This document shows, one piece after another, positions 9,558 to 18,372 of a stretch of 64,000 nt of DNA. The stretch's first letter is position 1. Each line of letters starts with the position of its first letter. Origin of the DNA: Acinetobacter halotolerans (GTDB lineage Bacteria > Pseudomonadota > Gammaproteobacteria > Pseudomonadales > Moraxellaceae); the NCBI RefSeq assembly GCF_004208515.1, contig NZ_SGIM01000009.1, positions 86,804-150,803 on the forward strand. The letters are read 5' to 3'. The notes beneath the pieces are model-generated. The model had not been told where the DNA came from. It searched no databases and saw only the letters and a program-made list of their open reading frames with translations. The position numbers and the translations under genes are program-made.

Positions 9558-10148
9558 ATGATAGAGAGTTGGTTTTTTGTTTTGGCAATGTTGGCGGTGT
9601 TACTTATTCCCGGTCCAACTAATGCTATGCTTGCCAGTGCAACACACCAACAAGGTGTACCTAAAACACTCGCTTTTATCCCTATAGAATGGTTAGGCTA
9701 TATATATGGTGTGAGTTTATGGGCATTGTTTATCCATCTTTTCGAACCAATTTGGCCGGCACTTGGCGTCATTCTTCATACGGGCGGTTTACTGTATGTA
9801 GTGTGGATGGCATTTCATCTCTGGAAAAGCTCTCATCTACAAAAACATTTTCAACATCATCAACATATACGCAAAACACAACTATTTGTCTCGACTTTAA
9901 AAAACCCAAAAACGGTGCTGTTAGCAGCAGGAATTTTCCCGCTTGAGACATGGAATTCGGTCCAAAATGCGGCATTGGTGTTTATGATTTTTACGCTGGT
10001 ATTGATCCCTGTTTCTATTTTTTGGATGGTATTTGGACGTGCGTTATTGGCGGGGAGTTTAGCGGGTATTAAAGCCGACCATTTATATAAAGGATCGGCC
10101 ATGTTGTTGCTAATCTGTATGCTTCCAATGGTATTCCGTTTCTTTTAA
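9558..10148 (+). CDS. LysE family translocator
   Basis: A 196-residue membrane protein of the LysE/RhtB amino acid exporter superfamily, with about six membrane segments. The N-terminal LLIPGPTNAMLAS matches the family motif (PGP near the start of the first loop), and STLKNPKTVLLAAGIFP is the second conserved piece. The exported substrate cannot be read. It stands alone, with a 208 bp gap upstream and the DedA gene convergent downstream. The ribosome site is weak. Confidence 0.8.
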   Translation: MIESWFFVLAMLAVLLIPGPTNAMLASATHQQGVPKTLAFIPIEWLGYIYGVSLWALFIHLFEPIWPALGVILHTGGLLYVVWMAFHLWKSSHLQKHFQHHQHIRKTQLFVSTLKNPKTVLLAAGIFPLETWNSVQNAALVFMIFTLVLIPVSIFWMVFGRALLAGSLAGIKADHLYKGSAMLLLICMLPMVFRFF

Positions 10149-10170
10149 ATCAAGAAACAAAGCATCCTGA

Positions 10171-10806
10171 TTAAGCTTTTTGTCGATTCATTCTTTGGCG
10201 AATAAAGCCGATAATGCCTGGTAAGACACTGATAATAATGATACCGAAAATCAAATAGGTGAAATTATCTTTCACAATTGGCATGTTTCCAAAGAGATAA
10301 CCTAAAGTAATAAACGATGCAATCCAGCAGAACGCACCAATCACATTATAGGTAAGGAAATATTTATAGTTCATGCTACCTGCGCCCGCGACAAAGGGTG
10401 CAAAGGTGCGTGCGAAAGGAACAAATCGAGCAAAAATAATGGTTTTTCCACCATGACGTTCAAAAAACTTCTGCGTTTTAAGTAAATGCTGTTTATTGAT
10501 GAGGCGGGAGTTAGATTCGAATACACGCGGACCGATATAGTGACCAATATGATAATTAACGGTATCGCCTAATACAGCCGCAATAAACAGTAAAATACCT
10601 AATATCCATGGATCCATCACACCTGTTGAAGCGGCAAGTGCACCAGCTGCAAAAAGTAAACTATCACCTGGTAGAAATGGCATGACCACGAAGCCAGTTT
10701 CAACAAAAATAATGAGAAACAAAATGGCATATATCCATACGCCGTAATTGGTGATAAATTCTAAAAGGTGTTCGTCAACGTGCAGAATAAAATCAATGAG
10801 TTCCAT
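10171..10806 (-). CDS. DedA family membrane protein
   Basis: A 211-residue DedA/SNARE-associated protein, a polytopic inner membrane family linked to lipid scrambling and envelope integrity. Family motifs are ETGFVVMPFLPGDSLLFAAG near the N terminus, the LGDTVNYHIGHYIG segment, and FARFVPFARTFAPFVAGAG with the conserved arginines. It is convergent with the LysE gene and separated from the DoxX gene by a 232 bp divergent spacer in which no clear element was recognised. Confidence 0.88.
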   Translation of the reverse strand: MELIDFILHVDEHLLEFITNYGVWIYAILFLIIFVETGFVVMPFLPGDSLLFAAGALAASTGVMDPWILGILLFIAAVLGDTVNYHIGHYIGPRVFESNSRLINKQHLLKTQKFFERHGGKTIIFARFVPFARTFAPFVAGAGSMNYKYFLTYNVIGAFCWIASFITLGYLFGNMPIVKDNFTYLIFGIIIISVLPGIIGFIRQRMNRQKA

Positions 10807-11038
10807 GAAAATGTTAACACTATAAATTTGAGCTAAATCCTAACAGTGCATGTGTGGAATGTCAGTATAAAAAGCAAATTAATTGGTAACTTTACTTGAG
10901 TCACAGACGAGGTTATGCAAGAACAAAAAGCTTTCTTTGTTTCAAATATAGAACGATGCGTGAACAAATATAGTGTTTATCGCAAAATAAAAGATACATA
11001 AACTAGCTTCATCTTAAAAAAATTACGTGGAATAAATT

Positions 11039-11461
11039 ATGTTAAATCCGAATGTTGTTGTAAAAAATATCGTGACGCAGCCTGGTGTAGAAAATACCGT
11101 GGCGCTGATTGCTCGTATCTTGATGGCTTATATATTTATCATTGCAGGGTGGGGTAAACTTACCGCCTATGGTGCTACGGCAGGTTATATGGAAGCTATG
11201 GGCGTCCCAGCGGCATTGTTGCCGCTGACTATTTTGGTTGAATTTGGTGGTGGTTTAGCACTGTTATTTGGTTTCCAAGCACGTTTTGCTGCTTTTGGCT
11301 TAGCGATCTTTAGTATTCTGACCGCATTTCTTTTTCATGCTGCCGATGATCAAGCACAACAAATTAACTTTATGAAAAATTTAGCAATGTCGGGTGGTTT
11401 ATTTTATCTGATGCTGCATGGTGCTGGTCGTTTTAGTCTTGATCATGCCATTGAAAAATAA
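11039..11461 (+). CDS. DoxX family protein
   Basis: A 140-residue inner membrane protein with four segments. The LIARILMAYIFIIAGWGKL start and the GGGLALLFGFQARFAA middle are typical of the DoxX/YphA group, often associated with oxidative stress or quinone metabolism, though the biochemical role is unclear. It is a single-gene unit ending in a strong terminator. Confidence 0.82.
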   Translation: MLNPNVVVKNIVTQPGVENTVALIARILMAYIFIIAGWGKLTAYGATAGYMEAMGVPAALLPLTILVEFGGGLALLFGFQARFAAFGLAIFSILTAFLFHAADDQAQQINFMKNLAMSGGLFYLMLHGAGRFSLDHAIEK

Positions 11462-11470
11462 TAATCGATG

Positions 11471-11508
11471 AAAAATAACCCTCACTTGAACAAGTGAGGG
11501 TTATTTTT
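11471..11508. terminator. intrinsic terminator after doxX-like gene
   Basis: AAAAATAACCCTCACTTG (11471-11488) and CAAGTGAGGGTTATTTTT (11491-11508) form an 18 bp perfect stem with a two-base spacer that includes the A and T tracts. Confidence 0.88.
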
Positions 11509-11591
11509 TACCCATAAATTTTACCGATGATTACAAACTTAAGCCTGAATATCTGCTTAGATTATAAGGTGTTAAACAAAGCGAGATCAGA

Positions 11592-11960
11592 ATGAAAAGA
11601 TTGATGATAAGTTGCGGACTTTTGATTGCATTCGGATTATCTTCAAGCGCTTGGGCGGGTAAAGATGATCATGTGCTGGTACAAGAAGCCGCTAAAAATA
11701 TTGTGACGGTGAGTCAAGCAGCTAAAATGGCAGATGAAACTGGCGTTACTTTAACGGGTCAAATTACCAAGCATCTCAAAAGTGATCACTATGAGTTCAA
11801 AGATGCCAGTGGTACGATTGGTGTGGAAATCGATGATGATATTTGGCGTCAAGCAGGATTAAAGGTCGGTGACCATGTACGACTCGTGGGTGAAGTGGAT
11901 ACGCATCGTTATAAACCAACTGATATTGAAGTGATTAGCATTGAGAAACACCACCATTAA
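11592..11960 (+). CDS. YgiW/YdeI family BOF-domain periplasmic protein
   Basis: A 122-residue secreted protein with signal peptide ending SSSAWA and a bacterial OB-fold (BOF) domain: VTLTGQITKHLKSDHYEFKD, then TIGVEIDDDIW and VRLVGEVDTHRY. This group includes YgiW and YdeI, periplasmic proteins tied to hydrogen peroxide, metal and antimicrobial-peptide tolerance. The C terminus ends in three histidines. It stands alone with its own terminator. Confidence 0.85.
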   Translation: MKRLMISCGLLIAFGLSSSAWAGKDDHVLVQEAAKNIVTVSQAAKMADETGVTLTGQITKHLKSDHYEFKDASGTIGVEIDDDIWRQAGLKVGDHVRLVGEVDTHRYKPTDIEVISIEKHHH

Positions 11961-11970
11961 TTAAAAATAA

Positions 11971-11997
11971 AAAAGGAAGCAAGTGCTTCCTTTTTTT
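11971..11997. terminator. intrinsic terminator between BOF and DUF445 genes
   Basis: AAAAGGAAGCA (11971-11981) pairs with TGCTTCCTTTT (11984-11994), followed by more T. It serves the BOF gene and, on the other strand, the convergent DUF445 gene. Confidence 0.85.
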
Positions 11998-12010
11998 ATT
12001 GGGGGGAAAT

Positions 12011-13249
12011 TTAGAGCATAAAGAGAATTTGCATCTCACCGACCATAAAACCAAGTACCGCACCCACGATGATCAATGACCATTCATCTTCTTTAAATGC
12101 AGGGCGTAGCATACCTTCAAACTCTTCAGGACTGAGTCGTTGCATGCGTTTGACCAGCGTATTGCGGACATCCATAGCATCTTCGGCATAAGATTCTACA
12201 TAACGCATCGTTTCTGGTAGCTGTTGCAAAATACGTTCAGTTACTTCTGTTTTGATATTTTGATACTTTTCACCGCCAATCGCATAAACCACGAGCGGAC
12301 GAACCACGCCAGCTTGTAAGTCAATTTCTTGTTTGACATGTCGACTGACCAGATCAATGACTTTATCTGAGTGAGTACCAGAAAAAAGCTCTTCCATCAT
12401 GTTGCGAGACGTGAGCAACTGTTTAGAAATTAAAGCAGCATAATCGGCTGCAACTTCATCTTGGCGCTTAATGAAAAGACCTTGCCATGTATAGCCCATA
12501 ACCTTTTTAGGGTGTAGCGGTCTAAACATCATTTGTAAAGCGATCCAGTCACTGAAGAAGCCGACAAAACCACCAAATAATGGGAGCATCCATGGATATT
12601 GACCTTGGGTCACCACCCAGCACACCATCTGAATCACACCGATCCCGAAACCAAAAATAAAGCCGACATTACTAAAGAATTTGAATTCTTGTTTGCCGAC
12701 TTTCTTAAAGATATTGTTGAGGAGGCGTTTGTCTTTGAGTAGATTGTTGACCACCATGTGCTTAATATCGAAGTACTTAGTGACATCTTTTTGTACTTCG
12801 CCCATGATATGTTCAACAATTTCAGGCGCTTTAGCTTGGACTCGCTTAATTAATTTTTGACGAGCAAACTCTGGCATACCTTCCCACAAGCCGGGTTGAT
12901 ATTGTTGAGCAACTTCACGGGTAATATCCTCTGCGGCCGCCATTAATGGTTTTTCAATTTCTTGGGCGATACGCTTTGGGTCGAGTCTGGCAAAAATTTC
13001 TTCAGGTTTAATTAGCTTTGAGGTCATCAGCTCAACGGCAGTGGTTGCCATTTTTTCAGCTTTGCGTGGAACGATACCTTGCCATCCAAGCGGCAAACCA
13101 AATAATTTAAGTCCTTTAAATTCAAGTGGCCCAAACATCATTTGAATTGCGATGACTTTGGTTATATAACCAATAAAGCCACTAATAAACGGGATGGAAA
13201 TATATAACCAGAAATTCTGTTGAAAATCCGCAATCATTTCTTGAAACAT
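12011..13249 (-). CDS. DUF445 family membrane protein
   Basis: A 412-residue protein with an N-terminal membrane segment (YISIPFISGFIGYITKVIAI), a repeated middle with GWQGIVPRKAEKMA and the second MFRPLHPKKVMGYTWQGLFIKRQDEVA, and a C-terminal membrane segment. The two similar IQMMFGPLEF/LQMMFRPLHP modules are characteristic of DUF445 (YheB-like) proteins. Function is unknown. It is followed by the convergent BOF gene and faces the guaA upstream region. Confidence 0.85.
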   Translation of the reverse strand: MFQEMIADFQQNFWLYISIPFISGFIGYITKVIAIQMMFGPLEFKGLKLFGLPLGWQGIVPRKAEKMATTAVELMTSKLIKPEEIFARLDPKRIAQEIEKPLMAAAEDITREVAQQYQPGLWEGMPEFARQKLIKRVQAKAPEIVEHIMGEVQKDVTKYFDIKHMVVNNLLKDKRLLNNIFKKVGKQEFKFFSNVGFIFGFGIGVIQMVCWVVTQGQYPWMLPLFGGFVGFFSDWIALQMMFRPLHPKKVMGYTWQGLFIKRQDEVAADYAALISKQLLTSRNMMEELFSGTHSDKVIDLVSRHVKQEIDLQAGVVRPLVVYAIGGEKYQNIKTEVTERILQQLPETMRYVESYAEDAMDVRNTLVKRMQRLSPEEFEGMLRPAFKEDEWSLIIVGAVLGFMVGEMQILFML

Positions 13250-13696
13250 TATTTTATTGGTCCTTCAAGTCCTAATTGTTGCTCGTGATAGGGCAAGCCA
13301 TAGATAAATAGTTAAATATTTGAGGAAAGATGTTGATGATTCACCTATACATGTATGTATTAGGCTTTGAGTCCCCTTTTGTTAGTTTTCCTTTTTCAAG
13401 GACATCGAAATCGCAAAAAAATAAGGAAACGATGGCGTCGTTTGAATACCTTTCCATGGTAATGCAAATTTTCGCTTCACCATATTAGCACCAATTTTTG
13501 CTTTGTGTTGAGCAGAATTGGCAAGAAATGTTGATTTAGCTCTCTTTTTAGATATTGTGCAGCAAAATTTTAATTAAATATCAGGGACAGTTGATGAGTA
13601 GCGCTAAAAAATAAGATAGGTGATGAATTGCGGTGCGCCAAAGCATGAAAAATGTTAGAATAGGGCGCTTATTTCATTTGCTTTTTATGTTTAGCT
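13250..13696. other. 447 bp spacer between DUF445 gene and guaA
   Basis: No gene of useful length is seen. The spacer must carry divergent promoters. A TAGAAT at 13656-13661 is a possible -10 for guaA, but no good -35 is found at the right distance. A ten-base perfect palindrome ATACATGTAT lies at 13347-13356. No riboswitch-like structure was recognised by eye. Confidence 0.5.
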
Positions 13697-15265
13697 ATGA
13701 CGACCAATACTCAAATTACTGAAGATCGTATCCTTATCTTGGATTTCGGCTCTCAATATAGCCAGCTGATTGCACGACGTGTGCGTGAAGCAGGTGTCTA
13801 CTCTGAAATGTATGCCTTCGATATGTCTGAAGAAGACATTCGTGCATTCAATCCAAACGGGATTATTTTATCAGGTGGCCCTGAAAGCGTACATCAAGAA
13901 GGTAGTCCACGTGCACCTCAAGTTGTATTTGAGCTGGGTGTGCCAGTTTTGGGTATTTGCTATGGTTTGCAAACCATGTCTGAACAACTAGGCGGAAAAG
14001 TAGAAGCCGGTACAGTTCATGAATTTGGTTATGCTGAAGTTGATATTGTGGTGCGTGATCAGTTAATTGGTCATTTGCAAGATCGTGAAAACCAACTGCA
14101 TGTTTGGATGAGCCATGGCGATAAAGTCGGTGCGATTCCTGAAGGTTTCCAAGTTACAGCGAGCACGCCAAGCTGTCCATTTGCCGCAGTGAGTGATGAA
14201 ACACGTCGTTTCTATGGTGTGCAGTTCCATCCTGAAGTCACGCATACAGCAAAAGGTGCTGAGTTACTTTCAAACTTTGTGCATAAGATTTGTGGTTGCC
14301 GTGGTTTGTGGACACCTGAACACATCATTGATTTGCGTATCGAGCAATTACGTCAACAAATTGGTAATGAAAAAGTTCTGTTAGGTTTATCTGGTGGTGT
14401 CGATTCATCTGTTGTGGCTGCATTGTTACACAAAGCGATTGGCGATCAGTTAACTTGCGTATTTGTAGACAATGGTCTGCTTCGTTTAAACGAAGGTGAT
14501 CAAGTGATGCAAATGTTCGCAGAGAACATGGGGATTCGAGTCATTCGTGCGGATGCAGAACAACGGTTCTTATCTGCTTTGGCTGGTGAAGTCGATCCTG
14601 AGAAAAAACGTAAAATCATTGGTCGTGAGTTTATTGCCGTCTTCGCTGAAGAAGCGCGTAAATTGGATGGCGTGAAATTCTTGGCGCAAGGTACGATTTA
14701 CCCAGACGTCATTGAATCTGCAGCAAGCAAACAAGGTAAAGCACACGTCATCAAATCACACCACAATGTGGGTGGTTTACCTGATGATTTAGAGTTTGAA
14801 TTGGTTGAGCCATTACGTGACTTGTTCAAAGATGAAGTACGTAAATTGGGAACCACAATTGGCTTGCCACACAGCATGATTTATCGTCATCCATTCCCAG
14901 GTCCAGGTTTGGGCGTGCGTATCTTGGGTGAAGTCAAAAAAGAATATGCAGATATTCTTCGTCTTGCAGATGACATTTTCATGCAAGAGCTTCGTGCAAG
15001 CGGTTGGTATGACAAAACAGCTCAAGCATTCGCGGTATTCCAACCTGTAAAATCAGTCGGTGTAGTTGGTGATGGTCGTCGTTATGCATGGGTAATTGCA
15101 CTTCGTGCGGTTGAAACGGTTGACTTTATGACGGCTCGTTTTGCTCACTTGCCATACGAGTTAGTAGATAAAATCTCAACACGTATCATGAACGAAATCA
15201 AAGATGTTTCACGCGTTGTCTACGATGTGTCATCTAAACCACCAGCCACGATTGAATGGGAGTAA
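13697..15265 (+). CDS. guaA: GMP synthase (glutamine-hydrolysing)
   Basis: A 522-residue enzyme that aminates XMP to GMP with ATP and glutamine, in purine synthesis. The N-terminal class I glutamine amidotransferase domain has [18 protein letters not shown], the nucleophile in GICYGLQ (Cys88) and the FHPEVTHT histidine. The ATP pyrophosphatase domain has the PP-loop LSGGVDSSV, and the C-terminal dimerisation domain ends [27 protein letters not shown]. Full length. No guaB lies beside it here. Confidence 0.98.
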   Translation: MTTNTQITEDRILILDFGSQYSQLIARRVREAGVYSEMYAFDMSEEDIRAFNPNGIILSGGPESVHQEGSPRAPQVVFELGVPVLGICYGLQTMSEQLGGKVEAGTVHEFGYAEVDIVVRDQLIGHLQDRENQLHVWMSHGDKVGAIPEGFQVTASTPSCPFAAVSDETRRFYGVQFHPEVTHTAKGAELLSNFVHKICGCRGLWTPEHIIDLRIEQLRQQIGNEKVLLGLSGGVDSSVVAALLHKAIGDQLTCVFVDNGLLRLNEGDQVMQMFAENMGIRVIRADAEQRFLSALAGEVDPEKKRKIIGREFIAVFAEEARKLDGVKFLAQGTIYPDVIESAASKQGKAHVIKSHHNVGGLPDDLEFELVEPLRDLFKDEVRKLGTTIGLPHSMIYRHPFPGPGLGVRILGEVKKEYADILRLADDIFMQELRASGWYDKTAQAFAVFQPVKSVGVVGDGRRYAWVIALRAVETVDFMTARFAHLPYELVDKISTRIMNEIKDVSRVVYDVSSKPPATIEWE

Positions 15266-15269
15266 TTCA

Positions 15270-15315
15270 GGGATTTCAAGAAGCGAAGCTTCTTGCCTGA
15301 ATTACGCCAAGAGCT
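15270..15315. repeat. structured repeat unit 1
   Basis: GGATTTC is followed by the hairpin AAGAAGC (15278-15284), loop GAA, GCTTCTT (15288-15294), then GCC and an ATTACGCCA tail. The same frame of flanking bases recurs 60 bp on around a different but still paired stem. Confidence 0.6.
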
Positions 15316-15330
15316 ATGCTCGCGGCAGTA

Positions 15331-15375
15331 GGATTTCAAAATGCAACGCATTTTGCCGATTTTACGCCATGAACG
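15331..15375. repeat. structured repeat unit 2
   Basis: GGATTTC is followed by AAAATGC (15338-15344), loop AAC, GCATTTT (15348-15354), then GCC and a TTTACGCCA tail. Compared with unit 1 both stem arms have changed together, so pairing is preserved while flanks are nearly the same. Confidence 0.6.
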
Positions 15376-15399
15376 AGTTTTAAAGTGAAGCTTTAAACT
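15376..15399. repeat. third hairpin of the post-guaA cluster
   Basis: AGTTTTAAAG (15376-15385) pairs with CTTTAAACT (15391-15399), with one bulged T and a TGAAG loop. It follows directly on unit 2 but its flanks are less similar, so it may be a decayed third unit. Confidence 0.4.
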
Positions 15400-15446
15400 G
15401 AAGTGCAAGACGTTTGCTGCCGTAGAAATCGCTAAAGCTCATCAAG

Positions 15447-15477
15447 AAAAGCCGACTTGGAAAAGTCGGCTTTTTTA
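15447..15477 (+). terminator. intrinsic terminator downstream of guaA
   Basis: AAAAGCCGACTT (15447-15458) and AAGTCGGCTTTT (15463-15474) form a 12 bp perfect stem with a GGAA loop and T-run, about 180 bp after the guaA stop, so the hairpin cluster between would lie in the guaA 3' untranslated region. From here to 15598 only AT-rich sequence is seen. Confidence 0.88.
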
Positions 15478-15598
15478 GTTTTTTATTTTTTAAAATTTAA
15501 TGAGTTTTTTAATCATTTTATGTAAGGTGTAATATGTTAGTTTTAGTAAGTCTGAATATATAAGCTTTAGTATTAGCTATAATTTTTACTTTCTTGCT

Positions 15599-15802
15599 TT
15601 ATTCTTCTTCGAATTCTGACCATTGATCTGTTCGTGAAAAACCTTCCATATAAGTACTAAAATCAATAAATGTTGTAGGAGATATATTTTTCATATCAAA
15701 CCATATAGCATCGCACTCATCACAAATAAAAATATGCTGTTTATTAAATTTTAGAACTTTTTCAAGAATAACACCTTGCTCGCATCGGGGACATATCTTC
15801 AT
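15599..15802 (-). CDS. small zinc-ribbon protein, function unknown
   Basis: A 67-residue protein with two CxxC knuckles, CPRC at residues 4-7 and CDEC at residues 27-30, spaced as in a zinc ribbon, followed by an acidic aromatic tail ending WSEFEEE. The ATG has a GAGGT eight bases upstream, which supports it as a real gene. It is divergent from the mesX operon. Such one-ribbon proteins often bind another protein or nucleic acid; no role can be assigned here. Confidence 0.72.
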   Translation of the reverse strand: MKICPRCEQGVILEKVLKFNKQHIFICDECDAIWFDMKNISPTTFIDFSTYMEGFSRTDQWSEFEEE

Positions 15803-16153
15803 ATAGTTTACCTCATTGGATACTCTAGACGATCAAGGATTGAATAGTACGTCTTAAATGAATAATTTCCCACTTTTCTTATTCTTAATAATCTGACATT
15901 ACAGTAAAAAAGTTACACCTAAAAAAGATCAACCCCATCACTTTAAACATGAAACCCGTTTAATTACACCCTCGACCATAAATCTAAGCGGCTCTATATT
16001 TACATAACCTATTGTTAATAAATAATAAATCTAAGAAGATGAATTTCACTCACTTTTCTATGAAACTAAATCATTTTTATTCATGTTGTGAATCGGGTAT
16101 AAATCACATCATAAAGAAATTAGATTTATCACGGAAATTAGGGTGTCAGATCA
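15803..16153. other. 351 bp divergent spacer before mesX
   Basis: AT-rich, no gene. It holds a likely -10, TATAAA at 16099-16104, and an interrupted dyad ATTCATGTTGTGAAT (16079-16093) just upstream. No known riboswitch fold was recognised, though by eye this cannot be ruled out. Confidence 0.5.
16079..16093. promoter_or_regulatory. dyad in the mesX promoter (possible operator)
   Basis: ATTCA-TGTTG-TGAAT is a perfect 5+5 dyad with a five-base spacer lying just upstream of the TATAAA -10. The TTCA/TGAA half sites with a five-base gap resemble, in inverted half order, the TGAA-N5-TTCA site known for MetR. Which regulator binds is not known; the position over the -35/-10 spacer suits control of methionine synthesis. 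Confidence 0.35.
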
Positions 16154-17155
16154 ATGAGTAAAGAATTTAAATTTACGATAAAGAGTATTCGTTTCGATGA
16201 AGACTATCGCCCTTCAGACAATACTCGCATTACCACCAACTTTGCGAATTTGGCTAGAGGCGAAAGTCGTCAAGAGAATTTACGCAATACCTTAAAAATG
16301 ATCGACAATCGTTTCAATACTTTGGCACATTGGGATAATCCAAATAGCGATCGCTATTCTGTCGAACTTGAAATTATTTCCGTTGAAATGAAAATTGATG
16401 CTGAAAGCAATACAAATGCATTGCCTTTGATTGAAATATTGAAAACCAATATTGTTGATAAAAAAACCAATCAGCGCATTGAAGGCATTGTCGGGAATAA
16501 TTTTTCTTCTTACGTACGTGACTATGATTTTAGTGTGTTATTGCTTGATCATAATAAAAATCAGTCAGAATTTAAAACACCAGAAAACTTTGGTGATCTA
16601 CATGGCAACTTATTTAAGAGCTTTATTAATTCTGATACTTACAAAGCAAACTTCAAAAAACAGCCTGTGATTTGTCTCAGTGTTTCAAGCAGTAAAGTTT
16701 ATCGCCGTAGTGATAATCAACATCCAGTTTTGGGTGTTGAATACCTGCAAGATGAATACTCTTTAACTGATGAGTATTTCCAAAAAATGGGCTTAAAGGT
16801 TCGCTACTTTATGCCGCCAAATAGTGTTGCACCTTTGGCTTTCTATTTCTCAGGTGATTTATTAAGTGATTACACCATCCTTGAGTTGATCAGTACGATC
16901 AGTACGATGGAAAGCTTCCAAAAGATTTATCGTCCTGAGATTTACAATGCTAACGCTGCGGCAGGAACATCTTATCAACCGAGTTTGAAGAACCAAGATT
17001 ATTCACTTACTCGCATTGTGTATGATCGAGAAGAGCGTAGCCGATTGGCGATTGAACAAGGCAAATTCGTTGAAGAGCAGTTCATCAAACCCTATCAGAA
17101 TATTCTTGAGCAGTGGGCGAAGAACTACGCTGATCAAAACTGTGCTGCTGTTTAA
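16154..17155 (+). CDS. mesX: DUF1852 protein, partner of MesD methionine synthase
   Basis: A 333-residue protein of the DUF1852 family: EFKFTIKSIRFDEDYRPSDN at the N terminus, TRITTNFANLARGESRQENL, and LTRIVYDREERSRLAIEQG near the C terminus. It sits immediately before a short MetE-like gene, the arrangement described for MesX, a putative oxygen-dependent partner required by MesD in Acinetobacter and other aerobes. Its precise reaction is not established. The ATG at 16154 is preceded only by a weak ribosome site. Confidence 0.85.
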   Translation: MSKEFKFTIKSIRFDEDYRPSDNTRITTNFANLARGESRQENLRNTLKMIDNRFNTLAHWDNPNSDRYSVELEIISVEMKIDAESNTNALPLIEILKTNIVDKKTNQRIEGIVGNNFSSYVRDYDFSVLLLDHNKNQSEFKTPENFGDLHGNLFKSFINSDTYKANFKKQPVICLSVSSSKVYRRSDNQHPVLGVEYLQDEYSLTDEYFQKMGLKVRYFMPPNSVAPLAFYFSGDLLSDYTILELISTISTMESFQKIYRPEIYNANAAAGTSYQPSLKNQDYSLTRIVYDREERSRLAIEQGKFVEEQFIKPYQNILEQWAKNYADQNCAAV

Positions 17156-17182
17156 CTATTCATATTGAGAAGATGATTGACG

Positions 17183-18211
17183 ATGAAAATATTATTACCG
17201 ACTTCAACAGCTGGCAGCTTACCAAAACCATCTTGGCTTGCAGAACCAGAAAAGCTTTGGTCACCTTGGAAGTTGCAAGATGAAGAACTGATTCACGGCA
17301 AACAAGATGCGTTACGTTTGTCATTGCAAGAACAGCAGCATGCAGGCATTGACATCGTTAGTGATGGTGAACAAACCCGTCAGCATTTTGTCACCACTTT
17401 TATTGAACACCTTGACGGTGTAGATTTTGAAAAACGTGAAACCGTTCGAATCCGTGATCGTTATGATGCGAGTGTACCGTCAGTTGTAGGTGCAGTGAGT
17501 CGTCAAAAACCTGTTTTTGTTGAAGATGCCAAATTTTTACGTCAACAGACTAAGCAACCGATCAAATGGGCGTTGCCTGGTCCGATGACTATGATTGATA
17601 CGCTCTATGATGGGCATTATAAAAGTCGTGAAAAACTGGCTTGGGAATTTGCCAAAATTCTTAATCAAGAAGCAAGAGAGTTAGAAGCCGCAGGTGTAGA
17701 TATCATTCAGTTTGATGAACCAGCATTTAATGTGTTCTTTGATGAAGTGAATGATTGGGGTGTTGCCACCTTAGAAAGAGCACTCGAAGGTCTTAAATGT
17801 GAAACTGCCGTGCATATTTGCTATGGCTATGGCATCAAAGCCAATACCGATTGGAAAAAGACTTTAGGTTCAGAATGGCGTCAATATGAAGAAGCATTCC
17901 CTAAGCTGCAAAAATCGAAGATCGATATCGTTTCATTAGAATGCCAAAACTCACGTGTGCCTATGGATCTGATTGAATTGATTCGAGGCAAGAAAGTGAT
18001 GGTGGGTGCGATCGATGTAGCAACGAATCAAGTTGAAACCCCTGAACAAGTTGCCGATACCTTACGTAAAGCGCTTCAGTTTGTTGATGCTGACAAGCTT
18101 TACCCATCGACCAACTGCGGTATGGCACCTTTAGCGCGTGAAGTCGCGAGAGGCAAACTCAATGCTTTAAGTGCTGGTGCGGAAATCATCCGTAGAGAAC
18201 TTTCTGCTTAA
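17183..18211 (+). CDS. mesD: core methionine synthase, MesD type (short MetE-like)
   Basis: About 342 residues, equal to only the catalytic C-terminal half of MetE, so it lacks the folate-binding N-terminal domain. It begins ILLPTSTAGSLPKP and keeps the zinc/homocysteine site pieces: DEPAFN, AVHICYGYG with His and Cys, SLECQNSR, and NCGMAPLAREVARGK with the third Cys. With the DUF1852 gene 27 bp upstream it matches the MesD/MesX folate-independent pair. A TTG at 17177 is in frame; the ATG at 17183 after GAGAAG is preferred. The methyl donor is not known from sequence. Confidence 0.87.
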   Translation: MKILLPTSTAGSLPKPSWLAEPEKLWSPWKLQDEELIHGKQDALRLSLQEQQHAGIDIVSDGEQTRQHFVTTFIEHLDGVDFEKRETVRIRDRYDASVPSVVGAVSRQKPVFVEDAKFLRQQTKQPIKWALPGPMTMIDTLYDGHYKSREKLAWEFAKILNQEARELEAAGVDIIQFDEPAFNVFFDEVNDWGVATLERALEGLKCETAVHICYGYGIKANTDWKKTLGSEWRQYEEAFPKLQKSKIDIVSLECQNSRVPMDLIELIRGKKVMVGAIDVATNQVETPEQVADTLRKALQFVDADKLYPSTNCGMAPLAREVARGKLNALSAGAEIIRRELSA

Positions 18212-18237
18212 TACTCACCAAAATCGTGATGTGTAAA

Positions 18238-18287
18238 GGGATGAAACAGTTTGATTGGATTTTTTCATGATCAAACTGCTTCATCCC
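18238..18287. repeat. 18 bp inverted repeat between mesD and flavin reductase
   Basis: Bases 18238-18255 (GGGATGAAACAGTTTGAT) pair with 18270-18287 (ATCAAACTGCTTCATCCC) with one mismatch, around a 14-base loop containing a T6 run. No T-run follows the right arm, so a standard terminator is unlikely; it may set the ratio of mesXD to flavin reductase message. Confidence 0.7.
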
Positions 18288-18372
18288 ACTCCATAAAGAT
18301 GAAGTGCTTGCGTGACGGAATAGCTTGGTATCACTAAATCTCAAAACTAAGGTGCAATTTAGGAACAATGTG

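Noticed and set aside
15220..15408. A 62-residue minus-strand frame over the guaA 3' end and the hairpin cluster
   Set aside because: It overlaps guaA and the palindromic repeats; the open frame comes from the repeats rather than from a gene.
15803..16153. A SAM- or cobalamin-type riboswitch upstream of mesX
   Set aside because: The gene function makes it attractive, but no matching conserved core or convincing multi-stem fold could be traced by eye, and no terminator precedes the gene.
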